DNA from: Endotrypanum monterogeii
Lineage: Eukaryota > Euglenozoa > Kinetoplastea > Trypanosomatida > Trypanosomatidae
Direction of reading: 5' to 3'
NCBI GenBank assembly: GCA_000333855.2
Contig: CM007314.1
Span: forward strand, 572,056-629,403
Length of the DNA stretch: 57,348 bases
The translations under genes were made by a program, and so were the position numbers. Within the stretch, counting starts at the first letter, position 1, and each line of letters opens with the position of its first letter. The notes beneath the pieces were generated by a model. It ran no database searches, was not told the DNA's origin, and saw nothing but the letters and a program-made list of their open reading frames with translations. Shown one piece after another: positions 19,985-30,179 of this stretch.

Positions 19985-21189
19985 GTATATATGTACTCAT
20001 GGTTCAGTTGAGAAAAACAGGGGCAGGCGCAGAGTCCCACATTCCTCTCATTCTCACCTTTTTTCCACAACGAGTGCCAACTCCTCACTGATTTTATCAA
20101 CTTTTTTTTTTTTTTGTATCCCCCCCTCCCCCCATTTTTTTAATGGTACTCTGCTGGAGAGGTGGCGGAACATGACGCTGCGGTGTGAAGCTCAAGAAAT
20201 CTCTCTGTCGGGAGGCCAGGCACGAATAACACTCCCTAGCTCATTCTGCACCCATGTTTATCCTCTTCCCTATTTTTTTTTTTTTTTGTAGGGGGAGGGA
20301 AGGGAAGAAAGGGGGAATAGGAACAGCTTCCACACAGTGTGGATGCGTGTGTGTGAGGGAGGCACGAAGAGGGGGAGGGGAGTCGACGCGGAGTGCTCCA
20401 CCACTCTTTTCCTCGGTGGTCAGTGCCTTTCATCTCCAATTAGAGTTATTCGTATTCCGCTGGGCGGGCACTCTCTTCGCTTTTTGCATGAATTTTTTTT
20501 CCAGTTCTCCTCTTTCATTTTTTTTTTACCTGTGAAGGTAACCCCTAGTAGAGAAAAGAAGTGTGTTGTGAGCACCCTTTCTTACTCTGCTAACGAGGGG
20601 GGAATGCATAACGATACATACGACTGGAAAGTTGTGCAGGACACAAAAACTAAATTTTGTATGCTTACGGAAATACGTGTTCTGGGGACACAACGCTGCA
20701 CTCTGGATAGATTTATATGTACCTAGAATCAGAGCGAACGGAAAATACGACAAAGAAATACACACAGAAAGGCAAATATATATATATATATATATATATA
20801 TACCGAATGCGTGAGGCTTAGCAGAGAGAGAGAACGAGGAGGGAACTGTTCGGCACAAGAAACGACACAGACAGTATTTCGTTGAGGGTACCCAAATTTC
20901 AAGGAAATAGGGAAACCCCTTGATCCCCCCTCTTTTTCCCATACACCAGCAGTAAGCAACAGACGATCTGGACTGCCGTAAACACCTAAGCTAATGCCTG
21001 CATTTTGCGTCTGCATATCTGCTCCGTAGCGCGTTTCAAAGGTCAAGATGATGTAAGTAAATGTATAATATATAATAAATTTATGTATATATTTTATATA
21101 TTATGTATATATGTCGTCACCGAATTTGCTTCACAGTCAACAGCATTTCCAACTCTTCTCAATTTTCTTACGGCTGTTACTGCTGAGGT
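19850..21189. other. Spacer between nuclease and pseudouridine synthase
   Basis: No gene is seen. It holds long TA tracts at 19941-19972 (running into GTAT repeats) and 20776-20802, T-runs at 20101-20116 and 20272-20287, and AT-rich sequence at 21060-21105. Confidence 0.65.
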
Positions 21190-21280
21190 GGGTAATTCCC
21201 ACCCTACCTTCACCTCCCCTCACCACCTTTCTCCCTATCCTTCCACTCGTTCACAAAAAAGTTTCTGTCATCATTTTAGA
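21190..21280 (+). promoter_or_regulatory. Pyrimidine tract and candidate acceptor for the RPUSD1-like gene
   Basis: A strong C/T tract lies at 21197-21250. The nearest AGs are at 21259-21260 and 21279-21280. Directly after the second comes ATGGATG: the ATG at 21281 is out of frame and the ATG at 21285 is in frame, so initiation would need leaky scanning or another start. Confidence 0.45.
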
Positions 21281-21284
21281 ATGG

Positions 21285-22718
21285 ATGTCGATGCCGGGCG
21301 TTGGTCCCTCTGCCTCACACGAGACCCTCGATGTGATCTACGAAAATGCAGAGATGCTGGTGGTGAACAAGCCGGCAGACATCCCCATGGACGGCGATGA
21401 AGCCGTCTATAAACGTACGGTAGAGTCCATGGTGTATGACCATATGAAGGCTCGAGGCATCTTCGACAAAGTGCACGAGCGGTTGCAGCAAGAAAAAAAG
21501 CGAAAGAAACAACTCAAATTTGTGCACCAGCTGGACTTTGGAACGAGTGGGGTTCTCTGTTTGGCCTTCACGAAAGATATGGCGGCGCGACTTGCCCATT
21601 GTTTTGAGATGCGCGCGACGAGGAAGTTCTACGTGGCAGTGCTGCACGGACACATACCCAGCGATACAGCAGCCTTGGGTAATGACGTGTCACGCGACCT
21701 GCTGGGTTCCGCTCCTGTAACCGATGGAGAAGCAAGTCGCTCTCCATTTGCAACGTGGGTAAGTGCGTGTAACCGTCTATGGAGGGAGTTGGGTCGTGTG
21801 GAGGCGTTGGGCTCCTCACCTTCTCACGCAGAGGCTACCGAAAGCTCAGTGGGTGTGGACAATGTGAAGGGGTGTAGACACCTTCTTCAGTCTTTTCAGG
21901 AAAGGGAATTGGGTGCGGCTGCCCTGAGGGATCGTCACGACACGGGCGATGTGGACTCGGAGAAGGCGGCGCATCGTTATGCCTCCACTCGAAATTCTAA
22001 ACCCTCGCTCACCGCATCAGCGCCCGTAGGATCCTCCAGCTTACCAACCGATTCGCTGAACAGTCTACTTGATCGCACGTTGTCGAGGGACCTCTCAGCC
22101 TGTACCGGCGTCTTTCTTGATCTACCCGTGGCCTACGATGTAACAGATCCCTCACAGTTTCGGATGGCTGTAGCGGCAGAGAACGGTCGTTGCGCAACAA
22201 CGAGCCTTTGGGTACTGAAGCACACCTTTATGTCTGCATTGGAGACTCCTGAAAAAGAAATACCCCCGTGCGATACGATTTCCCACGACCACCCCTCTGC
22301 TACACGTTACCCTGTGACGCTAGTGCTGTTGGCTCCTCACACTGGTAGACGTCATCAGCTCCGCGTACACTGCCGCGCCATCGGCTTCCCAATAGTAGGA
22401 GACACGCTGTACTCTACAGAGTTGCCGTGGTGTCCGGCGTCGCTTGTAGGAGTATCCATGTCTACTTGGGCGACCTCCCGTGCTCAACGCATGTATCTGC
22501 ACGCGTGGCGCCTGCGGTTGCCTGGGAGAGTCACTAGCTGCCTGGACGAATCCGAGCGCGTGGCACTGAAGAAAAAGCGCCGTCGGGAGACTCTAGGCCT
22601 ATCGGAGCAGTCCGATGTTTCAATTTCTGCCAGTTGCGGGGAATGGACCGATTTTGTAGCGACTGTCGACTTTCCCGGGCTGGATCTGGGAGAAGCAAAG
22701 GAATCTGTGGGTGTGTGA
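21285..22718 (+). CDS. RluA-family RNA pseudouridine synthase, RPUSD1-like
   Basis: A 477-residue enzyme that would isomerise uridine to pseudouridine in RNA. The catalytic motif HQLDFGTSG has the essential Asp at residue 84. HQLDFxTSG followed by hydrophobic residues is the variant I know from human RPUSD1, not the usual HRLDxxTSG. The downstream [13 protein letters not shown] stretch and the [12 protein letters not shown] motif (about 350-365), followed by VGDTLY, also match. Between these lies an insertion of roughly 150 residues, Ser/Arg/Asp-rich (about 150-300), that is not in bacterial relatives. No S4 domain is seen. Start: 21285 is the first in-frame ATG after the pyrimidine tract. 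An in-frame ATG at 21111 would add 58 residues, partly encoded by the pyrimidine tract, and is less likely. The RNA target cannot be told from sequence. Confidence 0.9.
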   Translation: MSMPGVGPSASHETLDVIYENAEMLVVNKPADIPMDGDEAVYKRTVESMVYDHMKARGIFDKVHERLQQEKKRKKQLKFVHQLDFGTSGVLCLAFTKDMAARLAHCFEMRATRKFYVAVLHGHIPSDTAALGNDVSRDLLGSAPVTDGEASRSPFATWVSACNRLWRELGRVEALGSSPSHAEATESSVGVDNVKGCRHLLQSFQERELGAAALRDRHDTGDVDSEKAAHRYASTRNSKPSLTASAPVGSSSLPTDSLNSLLDRTLSRDLSACTGVFLDLPVAYDVTDPSQFRMAVAAENGRCATTSLWVLKHTFMSALETPEKEIPPCDTISHDHPSATRYPVTLVLLAPHTGRRHQLRVHCRAIGFPIVGDTLYSTELPWCPASLVGVSMSTWATSRAQRMYLHAWRLRLPGRVTSCLDESERVALKKKRRRETLGLSEQSDVSISASCGEWTDFVATVDFPGLDLGEAKESVGV

Positions 22719-23118
22719 TCTGTGTGCTACCTGTGTAAGTGGTTCTTTCGGCCTGCGCAGCGGAACACGCCATCACGCAAATACACCTGGCACTTGCATT
22801 TTTTTAATTATTATGCGCGTAGCCGCCGTAATCACGAATCTAAAGGAGGGAAAGCAAATCCCAGGATAATGAATTGCTATGTTCCAAGCAAATGGAAGAC
22901 TCAAAAGCACCGTGGCACACCTCTTCTTCTGCTTCTTTCTTTCTAGCTTGTTAGACTGTGCAAGGCAGTGCTCGTAGTCGACAGAGGTTTTGCATGACCT
23001 ATGATTACGTGCGAATGAACATTTTTCTCGTCACAGGGAAAAGGAGAGCTAACTGCACCCTACCCTATCAAGACTCTGTCCTCTCCAAGAAGATGCTTCA
23101 CTCAAACCCTTTTTTCAC
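22719..23118. other. Spacer before the RAD17-like gene
   Basis: About 400 bp with no gene seen. It has no large repeat and is moderately AT-rich. Confidence 0.6.
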
Positions 23119-23190
23119 TTCTCTCGTTTTTTTTTTTTTGTGTGTGTGTGCTTCCCCTCTGGTGACACATCCGGGGGGGGGGGTCGACAG
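23119..23190 (+). promoter_or_regulatory. Probable spliced-leader acceptor for the RAD17-like gene
   Basis: A long T-run (23129-23141) and GT/C-rich tract precede a G-run and GTCGACAG, with the AG at 23189-23190. The first ATG downstream is 23231, the coding start, for a leader of about 40 nt. Confidence 0.55.
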
Positions 23191-23230
23191 CGGCTACAGG
23201 GGCTAAAGTCTCCCTCGTCGTCTTGAGGAT

Positions 23231-26200
23231 ATGCTACATGAGGTGTATGCTCCGCGCGCTGCAGGGGATGTGGCATGGAGTCGGCAAAAGGCCGTGGCTT
23301 TGTCTACACTACTACAGCAGATGCGCAGCGGGGCAAGGGGGTCATGTGAGGCGCCGCGTATCGTCCTCCTCTACGGTCCTCCTGGATGCGGAAAACTTGA
23401 AACCTTAAAACTCTTCTTGTGTGGGGAGTCTTCATCCGTTGCCGATTCCGCACCCATGACCTTGCCCCGCGGTGATGCAGGTGCAACCGCTTCGTTGGCT
23501 CAGAATCAGCGCACGACTTTAAACATATTCCACACGTGTGATGCCACTCCACAGGCCTACGCACAACACTTGCAGAGCATCAGCTCGTATTGCCGAGGCC
23601 ATGGGGCTGGCGTCGAGCTGCCGTTGTCGTCTCTCAGCGACCCATCGGTCATGTGCATTAGCAGCGGCGGGGGCAGCAGTGGCATCAAAATCTCTTCGGT
23701 CCGTGACAGCGGAATGACGCTGTCTAGTGAGCCAGCTCCGGTGAAACGTTCGACAAACCACGCGCACATCATCAAGTTTTACGGGGAGGCCGCCTCTCAC
23801 AGCCTTCATCGCCACACAATTTCTTTTCTCAGAGAGTACGAGGAGATGCGTGTCATCGCACAGCGCGAGGAGCTGGTGCGACAGAAGCAGCAGGTCCTTT
23901 GCGCTGGCACACGAGCAGGAGATGGTGCGGGTCTGATGTCGTACATGCGTCGAAACCTCGTTTTTTTTCTTCACACTATACACGACTCACACAACGATAA
24001 GCGGGATCTGAACACATCCTTTCCCTCCACGCTTCTCCAAAGTCCCGCAGTCAGCCTGTTTCACTGCACACCGATCACGGAGATAAACCTGCGCAAGCGA
24101 CTGCGGGCCATACTAGATGCAGAGGCACGGCGGCGGTGGGGAGGGGCCTCGTCTTCAAAGGAGACTTTTGTGGACTTCGATACGCCTTCATCCACCAGAG
24201 TCTCATCCTCGGCGCCTGTCAAACTCGTTGGGCACAGTTCCAGGGCCAAGCGGGGCGTCCGACCGTCTGCCCACACCCGTGCGAGTACCTCCGCTTCACC
24301 CTCGGGGGCTGATCTGTTAGACCCAGCGACGCTTAATGACATCGCGGCGGGCAGCCATGGCGATATCCGACAAGCTCTCCTACAAGTTCAGTGGTGGTGC
24401 CTGAAGCCAGAAGCGCAATCACTCGCCAACATAACACTTAACAAACCGGAATCGACGAATGGATCATCGCTACAGGTTTCTGAGACTGCTGCGTCGATCT
24501 GGGAGAGGTTAATGAAACGGAAGATGTCGGCACCCCACAAAATTGCGATTCCCGATAAACGAACCGATAACGGCCCTCAGTTTTCGCCTAGTGTGGCCGA
24601 GAAAACACTCATGGGCTCTAGCGGGCAGAATTTTCTACCCTGTGCGTCGGCCAATGGGCTGATATCAAAAACACGCCCTGAGGTGCCTCATGGGTCTGAG
24701 GACGGGTGCGGCCACACCCAGAAAAAGTGTACGAGTAAGGTGGTAGAGGAAGTTAGTTCAGACGATTCCATCGAGACTATCGAGATCCTCTCCGATTCTT
24801 CAGAAGCCTCCAATGCCTCAACACCAAGAGCATCGCATAACGGCGGCGGCCGTACGCAAGTCCACAGAGGCGCTGTGACTTCAAGAAAACGCGCACGGTC
24901 GCCATCACCCATGCCTGCGGCGAGCCTATTTTCGCTGCTCGACTTCCATATGGAGACTCCGCAGGATTTGCTCGACTTGGGCAGCGCAAGCACGCGTGAC
25001 CTGCGTGGCGAACGCCGCCGTGGGGCGCATCGGATCGCCACACCTCCCACGACGGCGGCCGAGTCGCAGGAGCGTATCGCCCCTGCGATGACGAGGGACG
25101 AGTACCTTGGTCTGTCTCACGCGATCGGGCGACTGCTCACCCAAAAGTACGGTATTGATGAAGTGCTAAACTTGTTGAACGTGCCGGCGCGCAAGATACT
25201 GGACTACCTGGCAAACAACCAAATTCTCTATTTTGGTGAAGACCAGCTCCCTCAGTACGCACACTGCATCGACGCCGCTAGCTATGCGGACTCGCTGCAG
25301 GCATGCGATGTGAATGGCGGATTCGCTGGCGGTCCGAGTGCATCGGCGCTGCGCGAGCGTCGTCAGCTCGCTGAACGCACCACTGCGTGGGAGAGCATTG
25401 ACAACACGGGGCGACTGCTTGACGCTTGCGCTTTGTACTTGTATCACGGCATCTACTGCGCGGTTCAAACGGAGGTACGTCCACCGCCCGGCTTTGTTCC
25501 GCAGAAGCCCCCACCCTACCTACACACTGCTTATCCGCGTCTCCGTGACACATCGTACGAGAGGATTCCTTATTCGACATTCAGAAAAAAGGACTGCGGC
25601 CCTACAGATCTCGTCACTCTCCTCGATGAGCGAGAGTGGCTTCAAAAAGCCGTCGCGCGACTACAGAGTGCGACTGCCGTGTGCGCGGGTGTCTCATCCG
25701 AGACGGTAGACAGCTGGGGCAACGGAAGTCGGCGCCTCGAGCTAGGCACTGCGGGGGGTTCGACACCACCTGCATCGTTTACGCCACCTATCCAGAATAA
25801 TGAGATTGATGTTTTGCGTGAGGGTTTGCCAGACCTGCTTTACCGCTGTGGCCGCACAGAAGCTGTGGTGTTGGACTACTACGCTTTGGCACCCTATATT
25901 ATGCTCACTCTTGATCCCCAGCCGCCGCAACAACCCTCATCATCCGGAGGCGTTTCCGCGCCGCATGGATCGGCTTTGCTTTCTCAGGCACCCGGTGCCA
26001 TGAAAACTCCGTCGCAGAGCACCGGAGAGCAACAGTCTTCCGGCACACTCTTCCTGTCATCACCTCTACACGGCGGAACCCCAGCGTCGACCACAGTGCC
26101 TCGGAGGACGATATTTCGATTCGCTCACACGGCACCCGATATACCGCGGCTGCGCACCTGTACCCCGCTACAACTGGAAATTCTCCAACGAGGACGTGAT

Positions 26201-26347
26201 CCTGCAACGGCACAGCTTCGGAAAAACATTTTTGGGCTCCCCCGAGACGGCTATGGCGACGGGGCAACCGCGGATGCGGCGGGAAGCAGTCTTGACAATC
26301 CGCTCATCCCCGAAGGAGATGAAATTGAGGACATCGACGAGGACTAG
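23231..26347 (+). CDS. RAD17: RAD17-like checkpoint clamp loader, atypical Walker A
   Basis: A 1038-residue protein. RAD17 replaces RFC1 in the clamp loader that places the 9-1-1 ring on damaged DNA. Support: a Walker A-like LLYGPPGCGK (Lys55) near the N-terminus after a helix like RAD17's; a NLVFFLHTIHDS strand resembling VFIISDS (about 240); an AGSHGDIRQALLQVQ sensor-2-like helix (about 373-387) matching RAD17's GDIRSAINSLQF; and an all-helical C-terminal part (about 620-1000) with YLGLSHAIGRLL and NQILYFGEDQLPQYAHCIDAASYADSL, similar to RAD17's C-terminal helical region. Ser-rich, probably disordered segments lie between (about 420-600 and 905-965). Oddity: Walker A reads GKLE, so the Mg-binding Thr/Ser after the Lys is Leu, and no clear Walker B acidic pair is seen. 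ATPase activity may be lost. The assignment rests on pattern similarity, not a search. Confidence 0.72.
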   Translation: MLHEVYAPRAAGDVAWSRQKAVALSTLLQQMRSGARGSCEAPRIVLLYGPPGCGKLETLKLFLCGESSSVADSAPMTLPRGDAGATASLAQNQRTTLNIFHTCDATPQAYAQHLQSISSYCRGHGAGVELPLSSLSDPSVMCISSGGGSSGIKISSVRDSGMTLSSEPAPVKRSTNHAHIIKFYGEAASHSLHRHTISFLREYEEMRVIAQREELVRQKQQVLCAGTRAGDGAGLMSYMRRNLVFFLHTIHDSHNDKRDLNTSFPSTLLQSPAVSLFHCTPITEINLRKRLRAILDAEARRRWGGASSSKETFVDFDTPSSTRVSSSAPVKLVGHSSRAKRGVRPSAHTRASTSASPSGADLLDPATLNDIAAGSHGDIRQALLQVQWWCLKPEAQSLANITLNKPESTNGSSLQVSETAASIWERLMKRKMSAPHKIAIPDKRTDNGPQFSPSVAEKTLMGSSGQNFLPCASANGLISKTRPEVPHGSEDGCGHTQKKCTSKVVEEVSSDDSIETIEILSDSSEASNASTPRASHNGGGRTQVHRGAVTSRKRARSPSPMPAASLFSLLDFHMETPQDLLDLGSASTRDLRGERRRGAHRIATPPTTAAESQERIAPAMTRDEYLGLSHAIGRLLTQKYGIDEVLNLLNVPARKILDYLANNQILYFGEDQLPQYAHCIDAASYADSLQACDVNGGFAGGPSASALRERRQLAERTTAWESIDNTGRLLDACALYLYHGIYCAVQTEVRPPPGFVPQKPPPYLHTAYPRLRDTSYERIPYSTFRKKDCGPTDLVTLLDEREWLQKAVARLQSATAVCAGVSSETVDSWGNGSRRLELGTAGGSTPPASFTPPIQNNEIDVLREGLPDLLYRCGRTEAVVLDYYALAPYIMLTLDPQPPQQPSSSGGVSAPHGSALLSQAPGAMKTPSQSTGEQQSSGTLFLSSPLHGGTPASTTVPRRTIFRFAHTAPDIPRLRTCTPLQLEILQRGRDPATAQLRKNIFGLPRDGYGDGATADAAGSSLDNPLIPEGDEIEDIDED

Positions 26348-27652
26348 GCGAGGGAGGCGGATGATCGAGATGCCACGCTAAAACTTTTTTTTTGTGTGTG
26401 TGTGTGTGTGTGTTTGTGTTTGTGTGTGCACATCTCACTCCACGTTCGCAACCACGGTGAAAATTTTCAAAAAAAAAGCAGATAGAGGGCAACAAGGATG
26501 TGCTGCACTGCAGCACACACTCGCTCGTATGTGGTTATTGGAAATGTGTGCGAGCTTTGTACACATGACGAATGTATTTATTTCTTCTTTTTGACCTCGT
26601 CGATAGCAAATAATGTAGGGTGAGCTTTGGAGGAGGGCAGGGAGAGGAAGGCAGGGAGCAGTTGCTTCGGCCTAACGCATTCCTCTCAATATTGCTTTCC
26701 GTCCCCACTTGGACTACCCCATATTATTACACACCTCATATGGATACCGAGGTGAGTTCGTTTCCTTGCGTCCGAACAACACGAGAGGGATAACAGAGTG
26801 CGTCTTTGTATTTCCATCCCGAGGTAGCTTGAACCCGTTTGGCTCCCTCTGGAACAGGAGCCCAGAGGGAATGACTAGAAGCCTGCAAACTACCCGTTGG
26901 CCTCAACGCATCCCCGTGATCCCTTGTTCTTCTACCCACCCCGTGGGAAAGGGGGTCCAAATCTAAGTGAATGAGCGCATCTTTTCTCCGAAGACCACAG
27001 AGTCAGCCCGGACGTCGTTACCCGACAAGCAGTGCACATTCTGCATGTAGGTGTGTGTGTGTGCGTCGATTTGTGTGTTTCCCAGTGATCAAACGTTCCG
27101 CCATACTATTTCCTCTATCTAGTGGATCGCCGTCGACACGGCTTCCTTCTCTTCCCTTTACCTTGAAGGATATTTTCGTTTGTTGACGCCCTTGCCTACC
27201 GCCGCTGGATTTCATGACAATTATAGAAAAAATATATTTCGAGGTGGAAGTGAACGCCCCCCCCCCCTCCCCCCCGGAGCCTCCGACCTCACAGAGGACT
27301 GCACCTGCACTTCTTCTCTCCCTAACGCAGTGGTTTTCCTCTCTTTCATGATCCCTCCCCCCAATACACACGCACTTCCACTGACGGGACGGACCTAGGC
27401 ACATTCCTTTTTAGGTTTCTTGTGTCACCTCTCTGGTTCATGTTGTGTCATCCATCTTCACTCTTTGACTCTTCTACTCCTTTTTTTGTTTTTCCTTTGC
27501 TTCTCCAATTTTTCTTCACATACACCGCAATCTGAAGGCCAGCTAAATTGTGCCCCACGTGCTGCCCGTCCACCACGTTGCACGGCACTCCCCTCCTGCC
27601 CTTCTTCCCCCCAGCCGCCGGAGGATCCACAACCCCCTGTTGCCTCTTTGAG
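26348..27652. other. Spacer between RAD17-like gene and PPCDC
   Basis: No gene is seen. GT repeats run from 26393 to 26428 just after the stop, followed by an A-run (26470-26478). A short GT tract is at 27048-27063, and C-runs are near 27258-27275. Confidence 0.65.
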
Positions 27653-27692
27653 ATTTTTCTCGCCGTTTTTCTTTTCATTTTTTCCTCTGCAG
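27653..27692 (+). promoter_or_regulatory. Probable spliced-leader acceptor for PPCDC
   Basis: A textbook tract (TTTTTCTTTTCATTTTTTCC) ends in CTCTGCAG with the AG at 27691-27692. The leader would be about 160 nt and would contain a two-codon upstream ORF (ATG TCG TAA at 27812-27820). Confidence 0.65.
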
Positions 27693-27811
27693 CTGTTATC
27701 AAACAGCCCCCCCCCCTCCACCTTCTCGGGGTCTGTGGCAGCTCGTTGCTCGCTGACTCCCATCCATCTACCCTTCCGGTGCGAGGTCTGGTAGAAGTAA
27801 CGAAGTGGAGC

Positions 27812-27820
27812 ATGTCGTAA
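27812..27820 (+). other. Minimal upstream ORF in the PPCDC leader
   Basis: ATG-TCG-TAA lies 31 nt before the PPCDC ATG and downstream of the best splice site, so it should be in the mature leader. Such start-stop elements can lower initiation at the main ATG. Function here is inference. Confidence 0.4.
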
Positions 27821-27851
27821 CCGCGATCGCCCTAAAAAAAAAAAAAAGATT

Positions 27852-28781
27852 ATGTCTTCGCAGACGTCGCCACAGCCAGAGGTGCCGAGTGAGGAGACGC
27901 ACCCCACAGTGCATTTGTTGATCCTCATCACCGGCAGTGTTGCAGCCATCAAGACGGGGCTGTTGCTAGACCAACTCTCGACAGAGCGTTGCAACATTCG
28001 CATAGCCGCGACGAAGGCCGCATTTCACTTTTTGCGTCGCGCACAGCCCTCCATGACGGGTATTCCGTTTCAGAGCATCATCACAGATGAGCAGGAGTGG
28101 TGTGAGTGGCAAGCGATGGACGATACCGTTGTGCACATCGAACTGCGCCAATGGGCAGACCTTGTCGTCATCGCACCACTGAACGCGAACACACTTGCCA
28201 AGATGGCAACTGGCATATGTGATAATCTCGTATCGAGTGTGATGCGAGCGTGGGAGGTGAAGCAAAAGCCGGTGATTATTTGCCCCGCCATGAACACAGC
28301 CATGTGGATGCACCCCATCACATCCAAGCAAATTGAGCAGATTCAGGGATGGTACTCTGAAGCAGGCGTGCACAGAACCCCGTTGTTTGGGGAGATTAAG
28401 TTTGACTCCCCTGTCGTGAAGAACTCCACGTCACCTGCGGAGGGAGCTGGGAGGGTGAATTCAGACGAATCTGCGACAAGGACCGGAGGTATCTCAACAG
28501 CAACCACGGATGGTTCCTCCTCATCGGTTGTGGTGACCAACGGAGTTACTGATGATGTGAAAGCTGATCTGGCTTCTTCATTGCCGGTGACACTGCGCGA
28601 CGCGATGTGTCAAATTGTTGGCCCTGTGAGTAAGCGTCTAGCCTGTGGCGACATCGGGATTGGCGGTATGGCCAGTGTCGAGGAGATCGCGCTTCACATC
28701 CGCGCAACGATGACACTGATTCGAGATGCGAAGCGCCGCCGCTTCCAGGAGGCGATGGATCGACTCGCTGCACACGTTTAG
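27852..28781 (+). CDS. PPCDC: Phosphopantothenoylcysteine decarboxylase (HAL3/CoaC flavoprotein)
   Basis: A 309-residue FMN enzyme that decarboxylates 4'-phosphopantothenoylcysteine to 4'-phosphopantetheine in coenzyme A synthesis; it forms trimers. All hallmarks are present: the GSVAAIKT start, VVHIELRQWAD with catalytic His95, APLNANTLAKMATGICDNL, PAMNTAMW with Asn148, and the substrate-clamp Cys265 in LACGDIGIGGMAS. It is about 100 residues longer than typical enzymes because a Ser/Thr/Gly/Val-rich insertion (about residues 185-255) lies between the core fold and the Cys motif. The insertion is probably a disordered loop. The start is the first ATG after the splice site that opens a long frame. 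A ~60-codon-longer minus-strand frame across this gene is a shadow. Confidence 0.95.
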   Translation: MSSQTSPQPEVPSEETHPTVHLLILITGSVAAIKTGLLLDQLSTERCNIRIAATKAAFHFLRRAQPSMTGIPFQSIITDEQEWCEWQAMDDTVVHIELRQWADLVVIAPLNANTLAKMATGICDNLVSSVMRAWEVKQKPVIICPAMNTAMWMHPITSKQIEQIQGWYSEAGVHRTPLFGEIKFDSPVVKNSTSPAEGAGRVNSDESATRTGGISTATTDGSSSSVVVTNGVTDDVKADLASSLPVTLRDAMCQIVGPVSKRLACGDIGIGGMASVEEIALHIRATMTLIRDAKRRRFQEAMDRLAAHV

Positions 28782-28972
28782 AGCGCACATTTCACACAGA
28801 TTTTTTTTTTTTTTGCGATGATACAGCACCCCTCTGTGTATTCCTTCGCAACCTTATCGATCAAGGCGAAGGCGAAGGACCTCCTTTCAGATTCGATGAC
28901 CCCAGACATCCCCAGGAGGGGAATAAAGCTGTAGCCAATGGCGAAGAAAATAGACGCCAAGCTAAATCACTC

Positions 28973-29010
<38 letters not shown>

Positions 29011-29392
29011 CGATCGAGGCAGTTTCAAAGCCACGGAGTGAGCCAGGACGGGTGCATCATCGTTTTATTTACGCACGCTTGTACCACCGCTCTTCCCCCG
29101 GCTTTCGGCATTCGGCCGATTGTTCACCTTTTTTTTTTCCCATGCCGGGTAAGTTGTCTCCACCAGCGTGAGTATTCTCCTCCTCCTCCTTTGCCCCCTC
29201 CAGGAACGCCCCAGCGTGTGTTTGTGTAGTGGGTGGAACGAGGGGGATGTTAAGGCGGTAGGAACGGAGAGAAGGAGAAGGTATCGGGGGTTCGCATAAG
29301 ATACCCTCTAGCATTTTCTTATGGAAGTCCTTCTATGTCCGCTGGCTACTTGCCGAAGAGCCACGACCAATTAAGCGGATTTCTGTTTATTC

Positions 29393-29423
<31 letters not shown>

Positions 29424-30120
29424 TGAATCGTCGAATGTAGGAGTGATGTGTGTCGAACGCTAATCGGCGGTGCAATATTCACATTAGGATTCGCTTACTT
29501 GAATGTGAGCGCAGTATGTTGGCGTCTGTGTTTGTGTGTGCGTATAGTTGCCTCTGATCGGTTTGAGGACAATCATACCAGGTAGCGTGGCACACAGGGC
29601 TGGAGTCGCTCTCTTAGTTAGATTTGTTCATACATTAGCTATCCTTCCTCTCTAAGCCCTCAGTCCTTTTTTTTTTTCGCGGGTGGGGTTGGGGTTCAGA
29701 TTGAGGCACGCATTGCACTGTGCACAGAGTCGCTTCCCTCCGATCAACCAACCCGCGTACGCGACCGTGGGATCTTAAGCTACGGACATCAAAGGGGAGC
29801 TCACACATCGAAACTCTCCGCACCATTGGTTTCAGTGCACTGACATGTTATCGCTTGTCGGCCTATCCTAGTGCCCACCCGTCTCCCTTTCTATACATAT
29901 ATAGGTACACACATACACAGTGCCAGAGAACAGGTGAAGCGCACGTTCTCCCTCTACAGATTCATATATATATATATATATATATTCCGCACAAGTAGGT
30001 GGTGTGGTGATAGTGCCCTCTGTGCAGGCGGGGAACAAAGGTAACTCCCCTTTTTTTTTATTGGCCAATTGATACTCAACGCCTTCATTTTCGGTGCCTG
30101 CGAGGCCGACACTTTGTTGC
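28782..30120. other. Spacer between PPCDC and PUS3
   Basis: No gene is seen. TA tracts occur at 28978-29007, 29393-29418 and 29964-29985, with T-runs at 28800-28814, 29130-29139 and 29667-29677. Confidence 0.65.
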
Positions 30121-30153
30121 GTTTATTTTTTCTCCACAACGTTGCGCTAAAAG
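30121..30153 (+). promoter_or_regulatory. Probable spliced-leader acceptor for PUS3
   Basis: A T-rich tract (30121-30133) and CTAAAAG give an AG at 30152-30153. The first ATG after it is 30180. An ATG-free leader of about 27 nt would result. A T-run at 30051-30059 could serve an upstream acceptor. Confidence 0.45.
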
Positions 30154-30179
30154 TGAAGTGGTACTGGGTGCTTGCGACA

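Noticed and set aside
27458..28003. 181-residue minus-strand frame over the PPCDC start
   Set aside because: It opposes the transcription direction of every gene and overlaps a well-supported CDS, so it is an antisense shadow.
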